In this document: piece after piece, positions 46,001 to 58,000 of the stretch
How the letters are laid out: each line of letters starts with the position of its first letter
How positions within the stretch are numbered: position 1 is the first letter of the stretch
Assembly: GCA_002633005.1 (NCBI GenBank)
Contig: NMRA01000132.1
Span: 577,162 to 637,161 of the forward strand
Direction of reading: 5' to 3'
From: Phoronis australis
Taxonomy: Eukaryota; Phoronida; Phoronidae
DNA length: 60,000 nt
Position numbers and translations under genes: made by a program
The notes under the pieces: model-generated
Told to the model about the DNA's origin: nothing
What the model saw: only the letters and a program-made list of their open reading frames with translations
The model's database searches: none

Positions 46001-49000
46001 CGTCACGTGATTTGGAAGATAGAGACGTGGTAAGCCCAAAAAGCAGATAAAAGTGATTAAAGTGGCAACTCTGTGAATTGCAGAATAGTTTAAATCTGAA
46101 ATGATATCAACTCTACAGCAGACTTTAATTTGCCAAAATTTCAAGATTCATCAAGGAACTAGGTATTCGCAAAGAAAACATCAATTGTTATAAAAGCCAC
46201 ATTCTCAGCAGTGGGACTAATAAACATGTAGATGTAGAAGGGTGAGACCACACACACATCAAATAAACTAATATCTAGGTTTGTTCAAGTGTTGGGCATA
46301 TCAGTCCCTAGATATATCAGTAGGTACACACACAGGAAGTTCTTGAGTGAGAGTGGATCTTGTATTTCTTAGCCTGCCCAAATGTGACCTTCATCGTAAA
46401 TTCAAGATTCCAACTGCTGGGAATGATGCAATACACGTTTCTAATCAATTGTTGTAAATTCAACATATTATTAATTAACATTACCAGTATTACTAACATA
46501 GCTTAAGGTTTTAGTCCAAGTGGAGAAACAAAGATGAAATGCACTAAGTAGATGAGTGAATTGTACCTCGCGCGTTTTCCTTCGTTACAAAATTAATGTT
46601 TATATAACACCTACAATGTGTATGTGTGTTTTATGCATATATTTAGGGGGCCGGTAGCCTATTTACAAGGAAAATCTCACCAATTTCAGACAAAAAATAA
46701 ATACTAACATTGCATTTTTTCAAGTTTCAAAAATCAGTACATTGTTGAGAATGTCCACAATTTTTGAAAACAATGTTTGATGTTAACAATGGTACAGAGC
46801 TTGAACGTGAGAAAGCATTAATTTGGTGCTTCACTTGGACAAAATGAAAAAACAGAATTTTTCTTGTCGGCCATGTTGTGTCCTAAATATGGTGAGGTTT
46901 TCCTTATTGCACAGGTAACTTGCCGGAGAAATAAGGAGACAATATTCCAAAATAAACACTTTGTTTACAATAGCACAAGTGACTTCATTCAACAGGGAAG
47001 TGCATCACTTAATTATCATTCCAGATCCCATGATTTTAGTTCCAAGACCAAGTTACATGTAGCTTCGAATCTTATCCAAAGATTGCATCAATTTGATTGG
47101 TGAAACTTTTCAACATCACTGTTACCCAATGATCACTACTGTAACCAAACTCTACACTGCATATCTCATGAGTCTACATAGATAAGATGTACAATGGCCC
47201 AAGTGATTGACAAGGGTGGCCACACCCCACCCTGTTCATAACAACAATGATTCATAGCTGGTTGGCCACACTGGTATTGACAGATTGTTGGAGAGATGAC
47301 AGAGATTGGTAGTGATTAAAGCAGCTCACCAGAGGGCACTAGTGTTACCTTATCCTAAAGGGTTAATTAATATAGTTCAAACACCATTCTTGATCATCTA
47401 ATTCTGTGACCCTTGTTCCCTATACATCAGTTCTGAATGATTCCTGAATGTCGCCTTAGAATCGTATCGAAACCACCCGAGTGTAAAATTATTGTTCAAC
47501 TTATATTTTCTTATAGACTGTCCAGCTACCATACACCTTGACAGAGTTGCCATTAAAGACAAAGACCTTGCTCCTCAGTGACATCCTATGTCTATCACCA
47601 CAGAGTCACGTCACAGATCACAAGTTCGGAGCAACTGTGTTCTTACATGAACAAAGACTTCAGTCGGCATTTCACGACTTCCGCAAACTCCAGGAGGTCA
47701 TGAATGACTACGATATTGCCGACAGAACAATTTGCCAAGTATACTATTCACAGTCAGGATCATCACCTTTTGGACATGTGTGGAAAAATTTATCTGACCA
47801 AGTTAAGCTGGAAATAAATTGGAACAAGGGCTCAGTCAAATTCCATGTCTCACATTTTGGGTCGTAAGTACATTTTAATTCCATAGGCTAAAAGGTAGTT
47901 TCTAAAGCTATGCCCATAATATGAGCTACCCTGGAACAAGTAAATACTAGAACAGGTTGTTGCTTATAGATTTAGTAGTAGTGTGAACATTATTTACACT
48001 AGGACAACTTGATGCATGTGTGACACCTTACCCCACCTAGGGCAACTTGTTCTGGGATAACTTGCCCCAGCATAAGTTGTAATGTGGACACAAACCTGCA
48101 AATGTCGCAGAATTAATCACTAGCTATGTGACTGCATTGCACACATACAAAGATCCAATCCTGTTAGCGCCATATTTGTCGCATGGTATAAGGTCTCTAG
48201 TAGGGACGTTAGTTGAATTTAGCCAAGTTGTTCTACGCCAAGTGGTTCAACGGTAACTCAAACGACAGTGTGGACATGGCTTCAGAGCAGCTTGCACAGG
48301 TTTGCCCACGTATCAACATTATACAGTTAACACCGTTTGACAAATGTGGCGCAAGAAAGGATTAGATGCCCACGTGTATGTAACTGAGCAAATGTGCACC
48401 TGGTATTTACTTCCACCTCCTCTGCAGGATAGTGATCACACTGCGACTTGTGCTGGGGAAAGTTTCTTGTAGCAGGGCGGCAACTGATAGCGCAGTCAGC
48501 TCTTAAGACCTCAAAGTACCCACTATTGCTCACAAAAACACCATAGTCCTGAGGTATATTAATATGTTCCAAATCCAACACCCAAAGTATAGCACAGGTT
48601 GAAAAGTTTTATCTGACCGGTGGGCAGAGTCTTTGACTGACCGTCTAGCCGAGTGCGACCAGACAAGCAACCGTCTGCAAGGAATTGTTAGCTCAGTTTG
48701 GCCTCTGCAGTCAACACTTGCAGGGTTTGATTAAGTAGTGACCTGCGATTTGTCAGTTTTTCACTTCAGGTATTTTATTTTGGGCTCTTGCCAGTGAGGT
48801 TTGGTAACCTCAATTCCCATTTGTCGACTGGGGAATTTTGCCTGGTATCATTTTGAGATCTGACGTTGCGCTAAGCATCGAGGTCAGAAACCAGGTTGCC
48901 TAGCTTTGACGACCGATTCAAAGTACAAGCATATGCTCTGTCGACAATCACATTGTATTGTGTGTTTATTACAATGGTGCTGTACGTAACAACAATGGCC

Positions 49001-52000
49001 TTGGTCTAACAACCACTGAGGCCTCACTTTGCTGAATGTTCTTACAAAATGCAAGATCAAACGTACATGGCTTGCATAATTTGTCTGCTTTGGATAAAAG
49101 TTTGTGCAAAATGAGCGTGGAATGTGGCATTTACTGGTTCATATTATAGTCTTCCTTCAGCATCAATAGTGCTTCTGTTTTTGTTTTCGTCGGAGCTTCC
49201 CAGCGAGTATGTTTTTGCTTAAATTTGATACACGAAAACTGCTAAGCAGGCGCTCTCATAGTGTCAGTCGTCTCTGTCCACTCACCTCATTACAATTTCA
49301 AACAGAAATCATGGTGCCGACCTACTTAGGTTTGAAAATGATACAAAACAGAGTACTGTGGATGTACAAATTTTGAAAGTCACACAAAGAAAACACCAAT
49401 GGCTAGTCAGTAGTGAAGAGTTGGCAGTAAGGCTCTGCAGTGAAGTTAGCGGACTGCAGTCAGGTCTGTTAATGGTCAGCTTATGACTAGGAGACTGGTT
49501 TCAGACCAGTCGGATAAAAATCAACAACTGACGTAAGAGTGGACCTCAGTCTTAATTATCGCAGTAACCTGTTGAGGAACAAATTTCTTTACTATTTTTC
49601 ACAATCTAATGTCCCTAAACAATGTCAAATTGAAGATCGTCTGCTTTAAATATGAGAACTGGCAAAGGCCGTAGTGACAATGCAGTGCGACTTATACGAC
49701 ATACCGACACACGTGAAATATTTTCCGGCCATATCAAGGTCTTCTCAAGCAAACGAGATCCCAATTGTATCCAAAATGTAAATAAATCCCCATTTAGAGT
49801 TTCAAAACCAAGAATATTCATGAAACTGTATGCTTCGTTTGTATGCTCACCAATGTCAAAAACCGACTGAAGTTGAGACTTAGACCAAATCCAATATTCA
49901 TGATATGTTTAATCTGAATTTTCGTCTTCTGTGTTAAATTAGACCCAATTTCAGTCTTCCTTCAAACAAATTTTTGGTCTTAAGTCTTAATTCAAGTTTT
50001 TCGCTAGTCCAGAAATCCCCTCCACTGTACTTGACAGCAAGTTAAGACCATTTTATAGCTGTTTTGTTAAGTGGTTTACGCTAAAAATCCAAAATACAAA
50101 CCATAAAACTATGCAGTTAAAATTATTTTGAGGAGAAATTCAACAAAATGCAATGTCCCAATTTAAAGATTTTTTCTCTTCTAAAGTTTGTGGTTTTGGC
50201 AACAAAACAACAAAAAACTACCAAAAAACCAACAATAAGGCCTTATTGTGTAATCTGCAAGAAAAAAAACCCGTCACAAGGTCACTTGTACACAAATTTG
50301 TTTTAATGCATACCTCTGCCTCTATGCCTGACAAGCACCTTCTATTTTTTACACACAAGAACGAATGGAGAATAATTATGTTTTTTGTTATTTCACCATG
50401 TTTATCAAATAAGCATCCACTTAATTTTTCAATAAGTCTCGGAGAATAATTTGCAGCTCAGTAGTAGGATTTTTCACAAGTAGACTGTTTATAAAGCAGC
50501 ACATCCAAGATCTTTCCCATGAATGTTGATTTCCCAAAGCCTATTTTTTGGCGAGTCAGTTAGCGGATATGTTCAAATTCAGCAAAGAGCGCTTGCAAAG
50601 AAAGGGAGTAATCTTAAATAACCTTATGTATTACAACTCTTTTACAGCTACTGTGTGGTGTTGACATCTGAGCTGAACAAGCCACAGGTACTACCCTACC
50701 TGAACACAGCAAGTAAGACAGCAAACGAGATGACCTACAGGCTGACCTTGTACAGAAAGGTGGGAGAAGAGGACAATAGATTTATCTTCAACCTTGTCCC
50801 CGTCACCAAAAACGTGGAAGAGCTACTGTTTAAACCCAGCTACCAACAGCATATGTTCTCAGTGTCCTCCCTACAGGAAATTCACCTGATGTTTGTGGTA
50901 GCAACCGGTAGATACACTCTGCAGGATGACCACATTGTGCAGCTCCACCTTGTGGATACAAAGCACAACATGCAGGCAGCCACGCTGGAGGAAACGGACT
51001 CTAACGAGGACTCGACACACTTGAGCGTGTATTGTCAAAATGAAAAATTTAAAGACCCTTTTTTCTGGTTTAGTGTTCCACTAGTGGTAGATCAAGAGCG
51101 ACAGCTGCTGACCAAGATGAAACCAAACATATACAGAGGTAAAACCTGGTCCTTACACACATTTCTTTTCCAGGTAACAGTCGCAAACAAGAGGTTTAAA
51201 GTATAAGTATATGCTCGGTACAATGTATAATTATCTGTTTACAACTGGATAGCCCAGGACTCCGCTTCATGAAAGTGTCTCAACTGAAGTAAGATTGCTG
51301 GTATGATATCAACAGCATTGTTCAACAAGCGCAACATGACACATCATGAAATGACAGCATTATTTCGGTCTAAATTAACACTAAAATAGTTTCATGAAAT
51401 TGAACCCAGGAAGAGGAAAGAGAAAATTCCGTGGTATTTGTAAGGTTGATTGATGGATTTATCGACTGATAACTGCAGTGCATGACCAAAAAGATGCAGC
51501 AGCATATATTTCATATTACCCAATAGCAGAATGCACACAACTCGCTCTTTAAATCAACAAAGCCTGATTTGACAACCTGCAATTCACCAATAAGACCTGA
51601 CAGATTTTATTTGACAACCTGATTAAAATTCCAGCTCGCCACAAAGTTGCCGCCCACACATCTGAATACGTGCTCAAAAACTACAAGACATAAGCAGATG
51701 GAAATCGGAAATGTTCGGCAAAAAATCAGAAGGGCCTGTTTATAAATCATGCACAGGTAATGAATCCCAATTGCCTGCCTCTTCCTTAGGTGAGCCTGAG
51801 CGGGACAAGCCCTAGAGGGTGAAATTGACCATTACTGAGCATCCGAGACACACCTAATTTTGATAATAAAATATATCTGGCCCAGTATGAGGTTTGTCAG
51901 GTTCCATTTTGCCCTCCTTCAACCTAAGTTGGTTCATATAAAAGTTAGTTTAAATGGGATCTTGCAGATTTCACAGAAGAAAAGGAGATTGAGAAACCAA

Positions 52001-55000
52001 AGGTCCTTGAACTGAATTTAGACCAGAACAGTGTCTACAGACGGATAAAACAAGAGGTTTACACAGCCATCAAGTCTAAACCAGTGCCAATTCCACCACG
52101 ACCAGGCATAAACTCATCTCATGCGCCAGGCAGACAGTTCCATACAGTTGGTTCAGCAGGGAAAACAGCATGGAACGCCTTAATGAGAATGTTGGACTCT
52201 GGAAGGAGGCCTCGCACTCACACCTATTCCTGGTAGTGCCATGTTGGACTCTGGGACAAAGCCTCGCACACACACACACACCTATTCATGGTGCTGCACG
52301 AGAGTGTAGTTGATACTGTACAGTATGTCGTTCTAAAAGAACAAAAGTGCAGCAATGAATGTGTATGTTGAACATGTCATGTTCTTACTGACATAATCCT
52401 GATGCTACAATAGGCAGTGAAAGAGCAGACAACAGATATTCTATGTGACAGTTAGTATGGCTTAACCGCAACATCAGGGTACATCTGAATAACTTAAAAT
52501 AAATTTATCAAAGGCAATACTTCCTCACTAATCAGCCAGTTGACTCTTTCACTTACATCCTTTATTCAGTTATCACCAGAAATTTGCAGGAAACTGATGT
52601 GTCACGATTTTGTCAAACCTAAAATTAACTATATTCCAAGAATGAAGAGGGCTATTCTGTTCTATAGCAGAATTAGTAACTTTGTAACTATTTGTGTGCA
52701 TACCCAAGTTCATGAAAACATGAACTAAAGCTGAACAATTCCTATAAACAAGACACCATGTGTACCAGTTTGGTACAAAATAATGGAAAGTCATCAGGAA
52801 TGTACGGTAATGGTACATGTGTTGTGTAAATCATGTAACTTGGTAAACAATAAATCCTTGATTAATTTATAATGGCGGAACACAGTGAACTCTCTCATAA
52901 AACAAGAGTTCAACTATGTGTAAATAATCATATCAGAGATCAATATTCTGGCACAGGACCTTTTCGACACTTTTAATACAGTAAAACTCGGGTTACTGTA
53001 TTGCTGCGCCTTGAGGCCCATGGGCCTATATCCAAAATAATGTCTTTTTCATGGCCTTTTTTACCCAAGTGGTTCAAATATTGGCGCATGCGCCTATGAT
53101 TCAAAATAAGTCCAGGTAATGTCCGCATGCGCCTGTGATTCACAATACGTCCAGGTAATGTCCGCATGCGCCTGTGATTCACAATACGTCCAGGTAATGT
53201 CCGCATGCCCCTGTGATTCACAATAAGTCCAGGTAATGTCGGTTGCATAGGCACATACCTTAATTTGCATAGGCGCACTCATTTTGACTACTGCTCTGCC
53301 TCTTAATGGCAATTTTTCACGTTTGCCTATGTATCTTTGGAGTTCCTAGGCATATTTTCAAGAAATTTGGTATAAAATAGTTTTGTATTGTCATATTACC
53401 GTGCCTTTAGGCCCACAAGCCTATATTCAAAATACAGCCTTTTGCCGCCTCTTTTAACCACATGAGTCACACATTGGCTCATGCACCCAAGTCTTCCACA
53501 TAAGCCCAGCTTCGCACTGATGCCCATGGGCCTCTCAGCACAGATGCATGCCAGCTAGATGATTGCTTAATGCAGACTAAGCCGTGCAGTCCAGTTGTTC
53601 TAGTTACTGTGTACAACCCTCCATACAGAAGTACTATAATTTTGCTACACCAGGAAAAAATAATTGGTCTAGTTAGATCCTAGTTATGTGGATATAATGC
53701 TCACTTCGGTTTACAGGCTGAATTTTATTGTATTATGTTTTTGTGCTTGTCTTAATAAACTGGTAACTGATATCTGAGTTATGCTAGTTATACTGTAATT
53801 TATGGGACATACTACATTGTACTGTTCACATTGTTTTTAGCTTAAGTCTGTAATAGGAACTTATTTACAAATCTGTGTATTTAGCAAAATGTCTGGAAAG
53901 CAATAAATTTCAACTCGATAAAAGTATATATTTTCTAAAAGTAGAAAGGCTGCAGAAATTGATCTTTGACTTTTTACCAATCTGTTATTAATTGGGTCAT
54001 GTGACCATACATTTTTACTAAGACTTCGTAAAAAAGAAACTCAAGGTACATTAATGCAGAACAACGGTGTTGATCAGAAAATCAAATTGTATTTGATATA
54101 AATGTTCAAGGTGAGATATCAAAAACTGTAACAGATTTCTAAAATATTATTTAGTTTTCACTTTACACAGCTTTAAAGATTTTTCATGAAAAACATAAAA
54201 GCACTATTTTTCAGCGCCTCTCTTGCAAAAGCGGAAAAATTTAAAAACAATTCCTACCAGCGTTTTGTACTGTACATAAAGCATAGTATCTAAAAGTTCC
54301 ATATGAAGTTGGTATGCCATTTCTGAAAGTCAGTCAAATTTGGACATTTTGATAGGGTCTTAAACAACCTGAAGTTAAAGGCAGCCCTTCCACCAGTCAC
54401 ATCAGAGTAGCAACAGATATTTCTTCCGGAGTTGCAAAGTATTCCAAATAATCCATAAGAATGTAGATCATATGAAAACCCATCTACTCAAGTGATGGAA
54501 GATTTTCATTTCAAACCTGCAATTTGAAATCAACAAGCTGTTAGGTTTCTTGTTTCTAACAATAAGTGCTTGTTTCACACCATGGCATGATGCTCGATAG
54601 TACCTCTTTCTTCCTCAAGGGGTCCTCCCTGCGTAGCAAGATCTCAAGAATGGGTATGATAAATGCCAGTGTCTTTCCACTTCCTGTAACAGCTTCAGCC
54701 GCAACATCCTTGTTGGTCATGAACAAAGGAATACAGGCTGCCTGCAATGCCAGAGAGAATATAGTGTTGTTAACAGAAAACAAACAAGCACGGGCAAACA
54801 GTACAGCTTAGGCAGCGTTCACATATTACCTCATCACTTGAGGGGGGAGGGGGTTTGGGGAAAGACGATTTATGATGGGGGTTAGAACCATGGTGACGTC
54901 ATCACATGGTTTATTAGAATATATCCATCACAATACATATCAGTTGGGAACTACGCTTTAGTTCACCCTTCCAGGGGAATTGATGTTACGGGGAGATTTT

Positions 55001-58000
55001 ATGTAGGATGAACATGTCATTTATTTATCATTAAAGTATGATACAGACACACTACAACTTATGTTAACTATGTACATGAGAATAATATTGCATGAGAAGT
55101 ATTAGTATTCATTAAGTATATAGTGGTTGTTGTGATTTAGACAATATACTGATTATTATATCCAAATCAAACTGTGTTGTTTCAACCGCCTACCGACAAG
55201 ATATTCATCACATGACAATTGACTTATTCCAAAATTGGGACCCACCGTTTCACGCTTCCAAGACTTGATCATTTCATTAGGCATACCTTCAGCACATGTA
55301 CACAAACAAATGACAGACCCTCTCCATCACTACCCAACAGGGGGAGGTTTGGACGTAATTAGAGGCTGGATAGGGGGGTCATATCATCATGAGGAGGAAG
55401 GGGGTAACAAGTGGCAAATTTTGAATGATGTAATGTGTGAACATGCCCTTATTAATGTTATTATTATTTGTGTCCAGATAACCAGTTGTCCAAGAAACCA
55501 CATGGCCAGCCCAATAAACAACTTCTTCAATTAGCCCTAGCACAAGAAGTATTGCCAAGCCTAAGCACCTGTGAAATGAGCTTGCAGAGCTCAATACATA
55601 GCTCGATCACTTTACACTTGTGATGTATACAAAGAGTGTCTATCTTTTTAACCGCTTCCGCTTGACACTGCTGGTCAGTTTGTTGTGTGAATATTCAGCT
55701 GATCAAGTGCAAGTGGACGATTGCTCCACAACGTTAGTAGCAAAATATCGGTAGATCGCCAATTTTTCCAAAACTGGTAAATAATTTAGTTTACTCAAGG
55801 AAGAGAGTAGTTTTTCATGAGACTGTGCCATATTTTATTTAACTGATCATTTTTCCCCACATCAGTGCAAAGCAAGTTGTATACAGCTCTGCACTAAAGC
55901 TACTGGCTGTTTAACCAGTGACCACCATCTCTAGTTGGCCCCAGTAGAAACAATGAAGCTCCTATAGGAGTTTCATAGGCCTGAAGCTTTTTGGCGAATT
56001 ATGTTTCACACTGACTAAACATCAAAGTCATGTGTGTTATAACTAAGTACCTTTTGTGCATAGGGGAACACCCTCGGAGGCTGTCAATGTCTTTAATTCC
56101 TTCCAAAATGAATAAATACACCTGTAACACTTTTTCTTCAAGCAGTCCTTGGTTCAGTCGCCAAAATCGGCACTGCGCATACTCATGCGGACGGCCCAGT
56201 AAAAATCACAAGCGTCCTCAGCTTCTGATCGTCCCCAATACACTACATATGTACTACATGAAAATTGCCGGTTTGTCACGGAAGGTCACTGACATCAATA
56301 ACTCCACACTTAGCCAGACCATTTCGTAACCTTCCGTGATGAGCCGGCAATTGACATCAATTCGTAATTCATTGGATTATTCTGTACCCTACTTGACCTT
56401 GACCGCGTGAAGCATTGCTAGTACGCAGCAACTTTCTGAGAAGATTTTTGTACTTTGAACGCGAATTTGTTGCGAACTTGGTGGAGCAGGACACTGTAAA
56501 TGGTATTGGAAAAAAGAACAATTCCTAACTCCTCAGTCATGGTTTGTTGAAGCCCTGTTTTGTGTAAATTTATAGTTTTGTGTTTGCTATGGACGGCTGA
56601 AGTGAAGCACCCGTGCAATTTCTAGTCTGGAGTGTCATACCTTGTAGTATTCTATATTTGTGTATTATTGGGGACAGTCACTAGTCAGAAGCTGAGGACG
56701 CCTGTGCCCGGTGGTAAAAATTGGAGCGCATGCAGTGTAAAAATGGACAATTGCGGATTAGGGTAACTAAAAAAGGGGACTTTAATGTTTTAATCAGGGT
56801 TAGGCACAATTCTCCATGAAGCCTGTGGCGTATGAAGCTCTTATATGTCTCCTATACCAGGGCTCGACGCTATTAAAATCGCCAGGTCGCATTTGCGACC
56901 TAGCCAAAATCCCAGGTCGCATTTTCAAAATCCAGCTCGCATTCTTAAATGCCAGGTCGCAAAATTTTCCCCGCCATTTTTACGCGCCAAAATAGATTTT
57001 TTAGATCATCGAGAAAATGTTTAGATTATGCTCTTACATGCAGCGTTAAAGACTCAAAAATTTCGGATCTCAAAATTGACTTCATTTATGCAGGTGCGGC
57101 CTTACTGTTCTTCAAGAACGCCATTGAAAGACAAGGCAAGTTGCCGACGTGAAAGTTGAATCAGTGCTCTCTAACTCACTTGTGAATTCGAGCAGCTAAA
57201 TTTGCTATGTGAAAAGGGAGAAAATGCCCGTTGACAAAGTATCCGGGATTTTGTTAGATCTGGCCTGCTACTGGCTGTCATCAGAGTCGTTAACGATTCA
57301 AACTAACTCGGGTAATGGCGAGTTTGCTCCTCAATACCTTCCAAGTACGGGAAAAATAGGTCAGTCACAAAACGACACGCATGTCACTAGTGTTAACTTT
57401 CTTTCCGAGGTATAAAACAAAGCTGGGATTTGGTTTTTACATATTGTGAAAAGACGTTTTTGAAAATTGAAGTTGTGTAAAGTGAACGTGACATACCATA
57501 TAAGCTGCGTGTCAATTTTAAACCACGCGCGGTCATTTGTAGTACGCTGTGATGGGCGCTAGCCTGAACTGTGGGCGCTTAATTGGAAATTCTCAAAAGT
57601 GGAGGGGAGCGCTTTTTATGAAACACTTGTGCGTGAGCATAGTCGTTAGCCTCTAGTACCCGGTTAGTTGCAATAGCTGGCTACGGGCATAGAATATAGG
57701 GAACATCGACCTCGGGAAGCATCGCATGCGCGCACCTAGGGGGGGAGGGGGTGGGTCTCGGGGGACTCGAACGAGCCCCCCCCCATTTGGTGAAGTGGAC
57801 AAAAAGGTCTGCCTGTGAGAAACAAAAAGNNNNNNNNNNNNNNNNNNNNNNNNNNNNNNNNNNNNNNNNNNNNNNNNNNNNNNNNNNNNNNNNNNNNNNN
57901 NNNNNNNNNNNNNNNNNNNNNNNNNNNNNNNNNNNNNNNNNNNNNNNNNNNNNNNNNNNNNNNNNNNNNNNNNNNNNNNNNNNNNNNNNNNNNTCTTTAA

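Larger units (their letters stand above)
39057..54603. other. DDX55 intron 2 (15.5 kb), host of a nested gene
   Basis: Minus-strand intron containing the + strand gene at 44545-52236, local duplications at 40380-41040 and 41192-41437, mini-transposons at 43816-44318 and 46664-46906, dispersed repeats and a 39-bp minisatellite at 53090-53243. Confidence 0.85.

Noticed and set aside
50153-50449. 98-residue open frame before nested-gene exon 3
   Set aside because: Low-complexity AT-rich translation with no acceptor linking it to the neighbouring exons; it also overlaps repeat-like sequence.
57209-57415. 68-residue open frame near the assembly gap
   Set aside because: No recognised motif, no supporting splice sites, and it lies inside repeated sequence in DDX55 intron 1.
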